From Pseudomonas persica (lineage in GTDB: Bacteria; Pseudomonadota; Gammaproteobacteria; Pseudomonadales; Pseudomonadaceae): a stretch of DNA of 64,000 bases. Shown here piece after piece: positions 1 to 8,787 of this stretch (its first letter is position 1; each line of letters begins with the position of its first letter). The stretch is taken from contig NZ_OLKL01000044.1 in the NCBI RefSeq assembly GCF_900291015.1, positions 52,502 to 116,501 on the forward strand. The letters run 5' to 3'. The translations under genes were made by a program, and so were the position numbers. Below the pieces are notes generated by a model, which saw only the letters and a list, made by a program, of their open reading frames with translations, was not told the origin of the DNA and made no database searches.

Positions 1-868
1 ATGGCGCCGCCCCGCCTTTCTCCGGGTCGTATTGCAAGGCCACCGCATAATGCGTCGGGTTGGTGATGATCACGTCTGCTTCGGGCACAGCCGCCATCAT
101 GCGCCGCTGCGACACCTCGCGCTGCAGTTGGCGAATACGCTGCTTGACCTCGGGCTTGCCTTCGCTGTCCTTGTACTCGTCCTTGATTTCCTGCTTGGTC
201 ATCTTCAGCTTCTTGTGTGTCTGCCACAGCTGGAACGGCACGTCCGCCGCCGCAATCAGCAACAGCCCGGCGGACATCCACAACGCACTCCAGCCCACTA
301 CCTGCAGACTGTGGATGATCGCCTGCTCCAGCGGCTCGTTGGCGATCGACAGCAAGGCCTGGCGATCGTTGACCAGCACCACCACCGCCACCACCAGGAT
401 CACGAAGAACTTGGCCAGCGCCTTGAGCAGCTCGGTCAGGGCATTCATCGAGAACATGCGCTTGATCCCCGACAGCGGGTTCATGCGGCTGAACTTGGGC
501 TGCAACAGGCTACCGGAAAACAGGAAACCGCCAAGGGCGATAGGCGCCACGAAAGAGATCACGAACAGCAGGATCAGCACTGGCTGGGTCGCCCATATCG
601 CCATCTTGCCCGAGGACATCAGGAAGGCGCCCATGGCCCGCTCATCGACGATGATGTCGCGGGTCAGGCTGAAGTTCATGCGCATCATCTCCAGCAGCGT
701 CTCGGCCAGGTGACCACCGAACGCCAGCAGGCCACCGGCGCCGGCCAAGGTCACCGCCACCGTGTTCAGCTCCTTGGAACGCGCAATCTCGCCTTTCTCG
801 CGGGCATCGCGCTTGCGTTTCTCGGTGGGGTCTTCTGTCTTGTCCTGACCGCTCTCGCTTTCCGCCAT
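1..868 (-). CDS. flhB: Flagellar export switch protein FlhB (3' end outside window)
   Basis: FlhB is the membrane protein of the flagellar type III export gate that switches substrate class from rod/hook to filament. The visible part (about 289 residues from the ATG at 866-868) starts MAESESGQDKTEDPTEKR, the usual charged N-terminus, then four hydrophobic segments, then the cytoplasmic linker. The autocleavage motif NPTH lies near residue 270 (about 50-62), so the cleavage site is inside the window but the rest of the cytoplasmic domain is not. Only 2 bp separate it from the fliR stop, so it is the last visible gene of the fliLMNOPQR-flhB transcript. Confidence 0.97.
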   Translation of the reverse strand, partial: MAESESGQDKTEDPTEKRKRDAREKGEIARSKELNTVAVTLAGAGGLLAFGGHLAETLLEMMRMNFSLTRDIIVDERAMGAFLMSSGKMAIWATQPVLILLFVISFVAPIALGGFLFSGSLLQPKFSRMNPLSGIKRMFSMNALTELLKALAKFFVILVVAVVVLVNDRQALLSIANEPLEQAIIHSLQVVGWSALWMSAGLLLIAAADVPFQLWQTHKKLKMTKQEIKDEYKDSEGKPEVKQRIRQLQREVSQRRMMAAVPEADVIITNPTHYAVALQYDPEKGGAAP

Positions 869-870
869 GC

Positions 871-1647
871 TCAGCGCGCCCTCGCCAGTTCACGCAGCCA
901 TTGCAGCGCTTCGCTGGCCAATGCCTGGTAGTGGGACAGCACGTCGGCCAGGCCGACCCAGAAAATGAACATGCCCATGACCAGGGTCAGCGGGAAACCG
1001 ATGGAGAAGATGTTCAGCTGCGGTGCGGCGCGAGTCATCACACCGAAGGCAATGTTCACCACCAGCAGCGCGGCGATCACCGGCAGAATCAGCAGCAGGC
1101 CGGCGGCGAACACCCAGCCCAGGCGCCCGGCCAGCGCCCAGAAATGGTTGACCACCAGCGCGTTGCCCACCGGCAAGGTGGTAAAGCTTTCGGTCAGCAC
1201 CTCGAACACCACCAGGTGGCCGTTCATCAGCAGGAACAACACGCTCACCAGCATGGTCATGAACTGGCTGACCACCGCGACGTTGACACCGTTGGCCGGG
1301 TCGACCATCGAAGCGAAGGCCATGCCCATCTGCACCGCGACGATCTGCCCGGCAATCACGAAGACCTGGAACAGCAGCTGCAAGGCCAGGCCGAACAGCG
1401 CGCCGACGATGATCTGCTCGGCGCACAGCAGCAAACCGCGCAGGCTCAACGGGTCGAATTCAGGCAGGGGCGGCAGCGCTGGCACGATCACCACGGTAAT
1501 TGCCACCGCCACGTACAGGCGCACCCGCGCCGGCAACATGCGGGTGCCGAAGATCGGCATGGTCATCAGCACCGCGGTCACCCTGAACAACGGCAGGATG
1601 AAGGTGGCGACCCAGGTGCCGATCTGCGTATCGCTCAGCTCAAGCAT
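871..1647 (-). CDS. fliR: Flagellar export gate protein FliR
   Basis: Inner-membrane component of the FliPQR export gate. The 258-residue product has the family length and about six hydrophobic segments, starting MLELSDTQIGTWVATFILP and containing the PALPP loop and the GALFGLALQLLFQ segment typical of FliR. It lies 7 bp after fliQ and 2 bp before flhB on the same strand, so it is translated from the shared export operon. Confidence 0.97.
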   Translation of the reverse strand: MLELSDTQIGTWVATFILPLFRVTAVLMTMPIFGTRMLPARVRLYVAVAITVVIVPALPPLPEFDPLSLRGLLLCAEQIIVGALFGLALQLLFQVFVIAGQIVAVQMGMAFASMVDPANGVNVAVVSQFMTMLVSVLFLLMNGHLVVFEVLTESFTTLPVGNALVVNHFWALAGRLGWVFAAGLLLILPVIAALLVVNIAFGVMTRAAPQLNIFSIGFPLTLVMGMFIFWVGLADVLSHYQALASEALQWLRELARAR

Positions 1648-1654
1648 CGCTGCG

Positions 1655-1924
1655 TCAACCGATCAGATGCGGGATGTTGGTATACAGGCTGGTGATGTAC
1701 TCCATGAACTTCTGCACCAGCCACGGCCCGGCAACGATCAGCGTGATCAGCATCACCAGCAGGCGTGGCAGAAAGCTCAAGGTCTGTTCGTTGATCTGCG
1801 TGGCGGCCTGGAACATCGCCACCACCAGGCCCACCAGCAGGCTTGGCACCACCAGCACGGCTACCATCAAGGTGGTCAGCCACAAGGCATCGCGGAACAG
1901 GTCGACAGCTACTTCAGGTGTCAT
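1655..1924 (-). CDS. fliQ: Flagellar export gate protein FliQ
   Basis: Small (89 aa) export gate subunit with two hydrophobic helices (TLMVAVLVVPSLLVGLVVAMF and the LPRLLVMLITLIVAGPWL region) joined by the conserved short TQINEQTLSF loop. An AAGGAG ribosome-binding site precedes the ATG at 1922-1924. Position between fliP and fliR matches the conserved fliOPQR order. Confidence 0.97.
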   Translation of the reverse strand: MTPEVAVDLFRDALWLTTLMVAVLVVPSLLVGLVVAMFQAATQINEQTLSFLPRLLVMLITLIVAGPWLVQKFMEYITSLYTNIPHLIG

Positions 1925-1945
1925 CGGCGGCTCTCCTTGACGGCG

Positions 1946-2701
1946 TCAGACGCCGCCGAAACTGCTGGCCAAGGTGCCCATGATCAGCGCCCAGCCATCG
2001 ACCAGCACGAACAGCATGATCTTGAACGGCAACGAGATGATCAGCGGCGACAGCATCATCATGCCCATGGCCATCAGCACACTGGCCACCACCATGTCGA
2101 TGATCAGGAACGGGATGAAGATCATGAAGCCGATCTGGAACGCGGTCTTCAGCTCGGAGGTGACGAACGCCGGCACCAGGATCGTCAGCGGCACCTGCTC
2201 CGGGCCGGCGATGTCGGTGCGCTTGGACAGGCGCATGAACAGGTCGAGGTCGCTTTGCCGGGTTTGCGCCAGCATGAAGTCCTTGAGCGGCCCCTGGGCC
2301 TTGTCGATGGCCTGCTGGGCGGTCATCTGTTCCTTCAGGTATGGCTGCAGCGCATCCTGGTTCACCCGGTCGAATACCGGGGCCATGATGAACAGGGTCA
2401 GGAACAGCGCCATGCCGGTGAGCAACTGGTTCGACGGCGTCTGCTGCAGGCCCAGCGCCTGACGCAGGATCGAGAACACGATGATGATGCGGGTGAAGCT
2501 GGTCATCAGGATGACGAACGCCGGGATGAAGCTGAGCGCCGTCATGATCAGCAGGATTTGCAGGCTGACCGAATACTCCTGCTGCCCATCCGGAGTATTG
2601 GACAGGGTAATGGCCGGGATCGACAGCGGGTCGGCGGCCAGGGCCAGCGGCGCAGCCAGCAGCAGCACCAAAATCAACAACATACGCAGCGCGCCGCTCA
2701 T
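1946..2701 (-). CDS. fliP: Flagellar export gate protein FliP
   Basis: FliP forms the core of the export gate with FliQ and FliR. The protein (251 aa) begins with a cleavable signal peptide (MSGALRMLLILVLLLAAPLALA), which is usual for FliP, followed by conserved segments such as QTPSNQLLTGMALFLT and FPFLIIDMV-type membrane sequence. I chose the ATG at 2699-2701, which overlaps the fliO stop as TGATG. A GTG one codon upstream is also open. Translation is probably coupled to fliO. Confidence 0.96.
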   Translation of the reverse strand: MSGALRMLLILVLLLAAPLALAADPLSIPAITLSNTPDGQQEYSVSLQILLIMTALSFIPAFVILMTSFTRIIIVFSILRQALGLQQTPSNQLLTGMALFLTLFIMAPVFDRVNQDALQPYLKEQMTAQQAIDKAQGPLKDFMLAQTRQSDLDLFMRLSKRTDIAGPEQVPLTILVPAFVTSELKTAFQIGFMIFIPFLIIDMVVASVLMAMGMMMLSPLIISLPFKIMLFVLVDGWALIMGTLASSFGGV

Positions 2702-3135
2702 CACTTCTTGTCCTTAGGGTCCTTGCCCATCAGCTCCATCAGCCGCTGGGCAAACTCCGGCGTCGCCTGGCGGGCGCTTTCCGGCACTTCCACGGGTTCG
2801 GCCAGCACATGCAGGGCCTCGATGCTGCCGGGGGTATGGCCGATCAGGATCTGCGCCTTGCCCACCTGCACCAGCAACAGGCGATCACGCGGGCCGATGG
2901 CCCGACTGCCGACGATCTCGATCACCTGCCCGCCCTTCACCGCCGTGCTCTGCAGACGCCGCAGCAACCAGGCCAGGAGGAAGATCAGGCCGACCACCAG
3001 CAGCAGGCCGAAGACCATCTGCGCCAGTTGCCCGCCGAGGCTGCCAGGCGCCGCTGCCGGGGTCGCCGTCGGCGTGGCCGCAGCCAGGCAAGCCTGGCTG
3101 GCGAGCAGCGCGGCGAACGCCATGACGGCGCGCAT
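2701..3135 (-). CDS. fliO: Flagellar biosynthesis protein FliO
   Basis: FliO is a small membrane protein that assists FliP complex assembly. The product (144 aa from ATG at 3133-3135) has an N-terminal signal-like segment (MRAVMAFAALLASQACLAA), an Ala/Pro/Thr stretch, one membrane helix (MVFGLLLVVGLIFLLAWLL) and a cytoplasmic beta domain with GPRDRLLLVQVG. A GTG at 3147 directly after the fliN stop is an alternative start. AGGG spacing favours the ATG. The end overlaps fliP. Confidence 0.93.
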   Translation of the reverse strand: MRAVMAFAALLASQACLAAATPTATPAAAPGSLGGQLAQMVFGLLLVVGLIFLLAWLLRRLQSTAVKGGQVIEIVGSRAIGPRDRLLLVQVGKAQILIGHTPGSIEALHVLAEPVEVPESARQATPEFAQRLMELMGKDPKDKK

Positions 3136-3147
3136 CGTGCCCTGCAC

Positions 3148-3618
3148 TCAGCGCAGCTTCTTGATACGTTCGCTGGGGCTGATCACGTCGGTCAGGCGGA
3201 TGCCGAACTTCTCGTTGACCACCACCACTTCGCCATGGGCGATCAGCGTGCCGTTGACCAGTACATCGAGCGGCTCACCGGCCAGGCGGTCGAGCTCGAT
3301 TACCGAACCCTGGTTGAGCTGCAACAAGTTGCGGATGTTGATCTCGGTGCTGCCCACTTCCATGGAGATGCTCACCGGAATGTCCAGGATCACGTCCAGG
3401 TTCGGCCCTTCGAGGCTGACGTTTTCGCTCGGCTTCGGCGAGCTGGCGAACTCTTCCATTGGCAAGCGACCCGGGCCGCCGATGCTGCTGCCGGTGTCGC
3501 CCCCCAGCAGTGCATCAATGTCGGCCTGGCCGGCTGCACCGGTTTCTTCCAGTGCCGCAGCCCACTCATCGGCCAGCGCCTGGTCCTCTGGGGAGGTGAT
3601 CTCGTTTTCGTTAGCCAT
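3148..3618 (-). CDS. fliN: Flagellar motor switch protein FliN
   Basis: FliN is the C-ring subunit below FliM and takes part in CheY-P switching and export. The 156-residue protein has an acidic, variable N-terminal half and a C-terminal SpoA domain from about residue 80 (LDVILDIPVSISMEVG ... GEVVVVNEKFGIRLTDVIS). The ATG at 3616-3618 is preceded by GAGGA at ideal distance. A farther upstream ATG (3636) has no ribosome-binding site, so it was not used. It sits 47 bp after fliM. Confidence 0.96.
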   Translation of the reverse strand: MANENEITSPEDQALADEWAAALEETGAAGQADIDALLGGDTGSSIGGPGRLPMEEFASSPKPSENVSLEGPNLDVILDIPVSISMEVGSTEINIRNLLQLNQGSVIELDRLAGEPLDVLVNGTLIAHGEVVVVNEKFGIRLTDVISPSERIKKLR

Positions 3619-3665
3619 GATTTCCTCGACAGGCATTCAATACGTTATGAGCGACCGGCACGCCG

Positions 3666-4634
3666 TCAGCGGCGTTCGATCGGGTCGATGATCTGCAGCG
3701 CCAGGTTGCCTTTGTGCGAACCCAGGCGCGCCTTGAACGAAGGCACGCCATTGGCACGCAGCACCAGGTGCTCGGGCAGCTCCACCGGGATCACGTCGCC
3801 AGGCTGCATGTGCAGGATGTCGCGCAGTTTCAGCTGGCGCCGGGCGACCGTGGCGCTCACCGGCACAGCCACGTCCAGCACGTCCTCGCGCAGGGCCTTG
3901 ACCCAGCGCTCGTCCTGGTCGTCCAGGTCGGACTGGAAACCGGCATCGAGCATCTCCCGCACCGGCTCGATCATCGAGTACGGCATGGTCACGTGCAGGT
4001 CGCCGCCACCGCCGTCCAGCTCGATGTGGAAGGTCGACACCACCACCGCCTCGCTGGGGCCGACGATGTTGGCCATGGCCGGGTTGACCTCGGAGTTCAT
4101 GTACTCGAAGGTAACCGGCATGATTGCCTGCCAGGCTTCCTTGAGGTCGACGAAGCACTGGTCCAGCACCATGCGCACCACCCGCAACTCGGTGGGGGTG
4201 AACTCGCGGCCTTCGATCTTGGCGTGGCGGCCGTCGCCACCGAAGAAGTTGTCCACCAGCTTGAACACCAGCTTGGCGTCAAGGATGAACAGCGAGGTAC
4301 CGCGCAGCGGCTTGATCTTGACCAGGTTGAGGCTGGTCGGCACGTACAGCGAGTGCACGTATTCGCCGAACTTCATCACCTGCACGCCACCCACCGCCAC
4401 GTCGGCGGAGCGACGCAGCAGGTTGAACATGCTAATACGGGTGTAACGGGCGAAGCGCTCGTTGATCATTTCCAGGGTCGGCATGCGACCCCGGACGATA
4501 CGGTCCTGACTGGTCAGGTCGTAGCTTTTGATACTGCCAGGCTCGGATGCACTCTCGGTCTGCACCAGCCCGTCGTCGACACCATGCAACAGGGCATCGA
4601 TTTCATCCTGGGACAGCAGGTCCTGTACGGCCAT
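3666..4634 (-). CDS. fliM: Flagellar motor switch protein FliM
   Basis: C-ring protein that receives the CheY-P signal. The 322-residue product has the N-terminal CheY-binding motif (LSQDEIDALL, residues 6-15), the CheC-like middle domain and a C-terminal SpoA/FliN-like domain (LRDILHMQPGDVIPVELPE). Length and order are standard. It starts 9 bp after the fliL stop, as in the conserved fliLMNOPQR order. Confidence 0.98.
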   Translation of the reverse strand: MAVQDLLSQDEIDALLHGVDDGLVQTESASEPGSIKSYDLTSQDRIVRGRMPTLEMINERFARYTRISMFNLLRRSADVAVGGVQVMKFGEYVHSLYVPTSLNLVKIKPLRGTSLFILDAKLVFKLVDNFFGGDGRHAKIEGREFTPTELRVVRMVLDQCFVDLKEAWQAIMPVTFEYMNSEVNPAMANIVGPSEAVVVSTFHIELDGGGGDLHVTMPYSMIEPVREMLDAGFQSDLDDQDERWVKALREDVLDVAVPVSATVARRQLKLRDILHMQPGDVIPVELPEHLVLRANGVPSFKARLGSHKGNLALQIIDPIERR

Positions 4635-4643
4635 TGCGGACTC

Positions 4644-5141
4644 CTACTGCAATACGAAATTGGTGAACAGCAACTGGTCGACGACCGGCTTGCCGACTTC
4701 CTTCTGCGCCACTTCCTGGACCACCGCAGTGGCCTTCTGGCGCAGCATTTCCTGCCCGACCGGGCTGCCGGCCAGGGCGTCGAAGCCTTGCCCGGAGAAC
4801 ATCATCACCAGGTTGTTGCGGATCACCGGCATGTGCACCTTGAGGGCATCCAGGTCAGCCTGGTTGCGCGCTTGCAGGGTGATGCTCACCTGCATGTAGC
4901 GCTGGCGACCGTTCTGGTTGAAGTTGACCACGAAGGCCGGGGCCAGCGCTTCGTAGATGGCCGCAGGCTTGACGTTGCTGGCTGCAGGTTCGGCGGCCGG
5001 GGCCGGCTCGCTCTTGTGCATGATGAACCAGGTAGCGCCCACCGAAAGGCCGATCGCCAGCAACAGGCCCACTACCGCCAGCAGGATCAACTTGAGTTTG
5101 CCTTTAGTGGCGGGGTCTTTGACTGCTTCGCTCTTCGCCAT
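4644..5141 (-). CDS. fliL: Flagellar basal body protein FliL
   Basis: FliL is a single-pass inner-membrane protein around the stator that supports motor torque. The product (165 aa) has a short cytoplasmic Lys-rich N-terminus, one membrane helix (ILLAVVGLLLAIGLSVGATW, about residues 20-39) and a periplasmic domain ending in the FTNFVLQ tail typical of the family. It is the first gene of the operon reaching flhB, and a sigma54 promoter lies about 50 bp upstream. Confidence 0.97.
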   Translation of the reverse strand: MAKSEAVKDPATKGKLKLILLAVVGLLLAIGLSVGATWFIMHKSEPAPAAEPAASNVKPAAIYEALAPAFVVNFNQNGRQRYMQVSITLQARNQADLDALKVHMPVIRNNLVMMFSGQGFDALAGSPVGQEMLRQKATAVVQEVAQKEVGKPVVDQLLFTNFVLQ

Positions 5142-5191
5142 GCCAATAATCCGTCGTCCATCGGGGGTTCAAGGGAGGATGGCTTGGCCTG

Positions 5192-5208
5192 AGCAAGTGT
5201 TATGCCAG
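5192..5208 (-). promoter_or_regulatory. Sigma54 (-24/-12) promoter of fliLMNOPQR-flhB
   Basis: On the minus strand the site reads CTGGCATAACACTTGCT: TGGCA and TTGCT with exactly 10 nt between the GG and GC dinucleotides. It lies about 50 bp before the fliL start, where FleQ/RpoN control of this operon is known in Pseudomonas. Not tested experimentally here. Confidence 0.75.
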
Positions 5209-5244
5209 ATTTTGCAGAAGGGAGTTTTCGGCAGGGACAACTGT

Positions 5245-5349
5245 GCTGGCTTCTTCGCGGGTGAACCCGCTCCCACAGGACCTCCACAGGTTTCGAGTCC
5301 TGCATTGTACTTGTGGGAGCGGGTTTACCCGCAAAGAGACCAGCACAGG
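5245..5349. repeat. Inverted pair of P. putida-type REP elements
   Basis: Two copies of the ~35-bp palindromic REP unit (core GCGGGTGAACCCGC at left, GCGGGTTTACCCGC at right) face each other between the fliL promoter and the fliK stop. The left copy has TTCTTCGCGGG, the right CCCGCAAAGAGAC, so both are slightly diverged from the window consensus. The pair would fold as a large hairpin at the end of the fliK transcript. Confidence 0.9.
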
Positions 5350-5359
5350 CAATCGAGAT

Positions 5360-6619
5360 CTACGCGTAATAATCGACCGCACTGTCGCCAACAATCACCT
5401 GCTGCTCCACAGGCCGGGCGCTATCGACCGCCTCGTCCCCACCCTGCTCGGCCCGGCGCGCCATCACCCCGGACAGGTTGCTGCCCTGCGCCTGCTGCTG
5501 TTGTTGTTGCTGCCCGCGCGACTGATCGGCCACGTTGACATCCGGCTGCGCCAGCCCCTGCTGGGCGAACAGCTCGCGCAGGCGGTGCACCTGGCTGTCG
5601 AGGGCGTCCCGCACGCCGGCGTGGCCGCTGATGAAGGTGACCTGGGTCGACTGGTCCGCCGCAACATTGACGCGAATGTCCAGGCGGCCCAGCTCCGCTG
5701 GTTCCAGCTGGATATCCGCCGACTTGAGGTTCTGGCTGGACAGGTACATGACCCGGTTGACCAGGCCCTCGGCCCAGGCGTTCTGGTTCATCGGCAAGGG
5801 TTGGTGCAACGGCCCGGAATTGGCCGGCACGGCATTGGTGGTCTTGGCCGTGGCGGCCTGGGTCAGGTTTGCCAGGCGGCTGGCGAAATCGTCGACGCGC
5901 GTATCGCTGCTGGCGCTCTTGGTGTCTTTCAGGCCATCTTCGAGCAAGGCACCAAAGGCCTTGTCGCCAGGCTCACCCGTTTCACCCTCGCCATTCTCGA
6001 CCAGATTCGCCAAGGTATTGACGGCCACCTGCCCCTCTTCGCCCTGAGCTTGCGCAGGGTCCAGGGCATGTGCCGAGGTCACCCCCTTGGCCTGTGCACT
6101 ATGCTCCAGCGCCAGGCGCAAGGTAGGCAGGCCGGCCAAAGGGTCGGCTTCAGGATCGAAGGCTTCCTCGGTGGCCGGCTCCTCGGGCAGTGCGGCCGTG
6201 ACCTGCGTGGTGGCGGCCTGCAACACCGGCGCCACCGCCTCGGCCTGGGCCTGGATCAGTTGTGCGCCAGGCTGGGCGTCGGTGACCTGGCCGGCAACCA
6301 GGCTGGCATCGCGCAAGCCGGTGTCGGCCTGAGCCTGATCGTCGGCTGGCAATTGTTTGCCGTCATCGGCAACCGCAGGTTTGTCGGCAGCGGCTTTCTT
6401 GCCGCCCTGCGCCACCTCGGGCTTGTCCTTGGGCTTGGCCTGAGCGACCTTGTCGTCCTGCCCGACGGCCTTGTCGCGGCCCTGCCGGGCCATCACCTGG
6501 TCGAAGCCGTCGCTCTTGTCGCCCAGCGCCTGCAGCGGCTTGTCGGCCTGTGCGGTGGCCGAACGCGAGGTGTTGGCAATGGCGTAGGCTTGCAACAATG
6601 GGTTGGATGCGACAGGCAT
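5360..6619 (-). CDS. fliK: Flagellar hook-length control protein FliK
   Basis: FliK is a secreted molecular ruler that sets hook length and triggers the FlhB specificity switch. The 419-residue product has a long low-complexity N-terminal part rich in Ala, Gln, Lys and Asp, and a conserved C-terminal Flg_hook domain (about residues 285-360; LQLEPAELGRLDIRVNV), followed by a Gln-run (QQQQQQQ) tail. The length is typical for a variable family. It is flanked by REP elements downstream and by hptB and a candidate sigma54 site upstream, so it may form its own transcript. Confidence 0.95.
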   Translation of the reverse strand: MPVASNPLLQAYAIANTSRSATAQADKPLQALGDKSDGFDQVMARQGRDKAVGQDDKVAQAKPKDKPEVAQGGKKAAADKPAVADDGKQLPADDQAQADTGLRDASLVAGQVTDAQPGAQLIQAQAEAVAPVLQAATTQVTAALPEEPATEEAFDPEADPLAGLPTLRLALEHSAQAKGVTSAHALDPAQAQGEEGQVAVNTLANLVENGEGETGEPGDKAFGALLEDGLKDTKSASSDTRVDDFASRLANLTQAATAKTTNAVPANSGPLHQPLPMNQNAWAEGLVNRVMYLSSQNLKSADIQLEPAELGRLDIRVNVAADQSTQVTFISGHAGVRDALDSQVHRLRELFAQQGLAQPDVNVADQSRGQQQQQQQAQGSNLSGVMARRAEQGGDEAVDSARPVEQQVIVGDSAVDYYA

Positions 6620-6667
6620 CGAGCGGTCTCCGCGCCAGAAACAAAAAAATAATCCAGCCAGAGACAG

Positions 6668-6684
6668 GCAAGACTCGCGCCAAG
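6668..6684 (-). promoter_or_regulatory. Candidate sigma54 promoter of fliK
   Basis: The minus strand reads TTGGCGCGAGTCTTGCC, with GG and GC separated by 10 nt. It matches the -12 element well and the -24 element except for G in place of A. It lies 49 bp upstream of the fliK ATG, just after hptB. In P. aeruginosa fliK is a RpoN/FleR target, which fits. Confidence 0.5.
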
Positions 6685-6691
6685 TCGCGTA

Positions 6692-7039
6692 TCAGCCCGC
6701 CGAAATGCGTTGCTGCTCACCCCGGTAGAAGCGCTGCACCTCAAGGAATTCCTGATCGATACGATTGACCAGGTCCTCGATGCCAAACAGCGGGGGCCGC
6801 CGCGCACGCTCTTCCAGCTGCTGGCACAGGCTGGCCAGGGCTATCGCGCCCATGTTGCTGCTGCTGCCTTTGAAACTGTGGGCGGCCGAACCGAGCTCTT
6901 CGGCACTTTTGGCCGCGTGCAGCTGGCCCAGGCGCCGTTCGGAGTCGTCAAGAAAAGTCTGCACCAACTGCAGGTAGCCATCCTCCATGACTTCACGCAG
7001 GTCGCTGAGTACCTTGTGGTCAATATGCATGTCAGTCAC
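6692..7039 (-). CDS. hptB: Histidine phosphotransfer protein HptB
   Basis: A stand-alone HPt protein (115 aa) with the phosphorylatable His54 in AAHSFKGSSSNMGA. In P. aeruginosa HptB passes phosphate from several hybrid kinases to the phosphatase/kinase HsbR, controlling sessile-motile choice. The start is the GTG at 7037-7039, because GGAG lies 7 nt upstream of it. The next ATG (7030) is too far from that site. It follows hsbR by 48 bp in the same orientation. Confidence 0.9.
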   Translation of the reverse strand: MTDMHIDHKVLSDLREVMEDGYLQLVQTFLDDSERRLGQLHAAKSAEELGSAAHSFKGSSSNMGAIALASLCQQLEERARRPPLFGIEDLVNRIDQEFLEVQRFYRGEQQRISAG

Positions 7040-7087
7040 TTGTTCACTCCTTGATCAAGCCAGATTATGCCCGAGCCAGCCAGTGGC

Positions 7088-8779
7088 TCACCAGACGAAC
7101 TCCACATGCGCGCAACGCCCGCCCTCACTCCAGCGCGCGCTGTTGGCCAGCCGTTGAACCAGGTTCAGGCCACGCCCGCTCAGCCCCTGCTCCAGCGAGG
7201 GCCGCGACAGCACCCGCTGCACATCGAACCCGGCACCACTGTCGCGGACCTCGATCATCAGACGCCCGCCGTCGGCATGCGGTTCAACCTTGAAATCGAT
7301 GCGCACGTAACCGTCGGTCAGCCCCCCCAGGCGCCGAGCGCGCTCCTGATAATAATCGGCAAAGCCCTGTACATCGCGCTTGAGCTGCGAGTCCAGGCCC
7401 AGCACGCCATGCTCCAGGGCATTGGAATACAGCTCGCTGAGCACACTGTGCAGGTTGCCGGTACGCGCGCGCAGGCCGTGGATCTCTTGCAACAACTGCA
7501 CCAGGTAGGGCACCGGGTTGAAGCGCTTCAGGCTCTGCCCACGCACCTCGAATCCCAGCGACCAGTCCAGTGGGCTGGGGCGACCGCTATCAGAGTAGAT
7601 CATCGGCGCCGGCACCCGCTCCTCGGCGCTGAACATCCGAATGTCGCACAGGCTGATGTCATCGCGCGGGCGCCCGCCAAAGCGCTCCAGGGCCTGCATC
7701 ACTTCGTCGAACAGCCGTGCCGGGTCGCGGTTGTCGGTCAGCACCCTGCGCAGGCGCTGCACGCCGAACAGGCGTTCCTCGTCGTCGGCGGTGTCGAGCA
7801 CGCCGTCCGACAGCAGCAGCAGGCGCTCGCCGGGCGCCAACGGCAACACCTCGGTGCTGTCATCGAAACGCTCGGCGTCCAGAATGCCCAGCGGCAGGTG
7901 TCGCGAACTCAGCGCAGACAGCACCTGGCCATCCACCGCCAGGCGATAGCCATCAGGCATGCCACCATTCCACACTTCCACCGAACCGCGCTGCATACTG
8001 AGGTTGAGCAGCAGCGCACAACAGAACATGTCCACCGGCAGGATGCGTTTGAGCTTGGCGTTCATCTCCCGCAGGATCTGCGCCATGCCATAGCCCTTGG
8101 CGGTCATGCCATAGAACACTTCGGCCAGCGGCATGGCCCCTACCGCTGCCGGCAAGCCGTGGCCGGTGAAATCACCGAGCAGCACGCGCATGTCGCCAGC
8201 CGGAGTGAACGCGGCCAGCATCAGGTCACCATTGAACAGCGCATAGGGCGATTGCAGGTAGCGGATGTTGGGGGCGGCCAGGCAGCCGGAGTGGGCCACC
8301 TTGTCGAACACCGCCTTGGCCACTCGCTGCTCGTTGAGCAGGTGGTGGTGATGCCGGGCAATCTGGTCGCGCTGCTCCAGCACGGTGGCCTGCAGCCGGC
8401 GCAGGCGGTCCATGGCGCGAATCTTGGCGCCGAGGATCACCGCACTATAGGGCTTGGCCATGAAGTCATCGCCACCGGCCTCCAGGCACCGCACCAGGCC
8501 CTCCTCCTCGTTGAGCGAGGTCAGGAAAATGATCGGCACCAGCGCCTCGCCGGCCAAAGCCTTGATCTGCCGCGCCGCCTCGAAACCGTCCATCACCGGC
8601 ATCAGCGCATCCAGCAGCACCAGCTGCGGGCGTCGCTCGACGAACAGCGCCACCGCCTGCTCGCCGTTTTCCGCAGTGAATACCTGATGGCCTTGCCGGC
8701 GGACGATCTGTGCCAGCAGCAGGCGGTCGGCAGCACCGTCTTCGGCGACCAGCACGGTCAACGCCTGTTCGGCCGGCAT
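7088..8779 (-). CDS. hsbR: HsbR-type response regulator phosphatase/anti-sigma kinase
   Basis: Three-domain regulator: receiver (Asp57 in LVLLDALMPVMDG), central PP2C/SpoIIE-like phosphatase (LLGDFTGHGLPAA, about residue 203), and a C-terminal GHKL kinase-like domain (SELYSNALEHG, about residue 450). The known homologue HsbR, activated through HptB, phosphorylates or dephosphorylates HsbA. I prefer the ATG at 8777-8779 (563 aa). A TTG at 8791 overlapping the hsbA stop (TTGA) is open too. The genes hsbA, hsbR and hptB run together. Confidence 0.9.
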   Translation of the reverse strand: MPAEQALTVLVAEDGAADRLLLAQIVRRQGHQVFTAENGEQAVALFVERRPQLVLLDALMPVMDGFEAARQIKALAGEALVPIIFLTSLNEEEGLVRCLEAGGDDFMAKPYSAVILGAKIRAMDRLRRLQATVLEQRDQIARHHHHLLNEQRVAKAVFDKVAHSGCLAAPNIRYLQSPYALFNGDLMLAAFTPAGDMRVLLGDFTGHGLPAAVGAMPLAEVFYGMTAKGYGMAQILREMNAKLKRILPVDMFCCALLLNLSMQRGSVEVWNGGMPDGYRLAVDGQVLSALSSRHLPLGILDAERFDDSTEVLPLAPGERLLLLSDGVLDTADDEERLFGVQRLRRVLTDNRDPARLFDEVMQALERFGGRPRDDISLCDIRMFSAEERVPAPMIYSDSGRPSPLDWSLGFEVRGQSLKRFNPVPYLVQLLQEIHGLRARTGNLHSVLSELYSNALEHGVLGLDSQLKRDVQGFADYYQERARRLGGLTDGYVRIDFKVEPHADGGRLMIEVRDSGAGFDVQRVLSRPSLEQGLSGRGLNLVQRLANSARWSEGGRCAHVEFVW

Positions 8780-8787
8780 GTCGACGC

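Noticed and set aside
965..3691. A 908-codon open frame on the plus strand opposite fliR-fliN
   Set aside because: It lies antisense to five well-recognised genes and its product is low-complexity Ser/Thr/Arg and Gln/His sequence typical of a mirrored high-GC coding strand.
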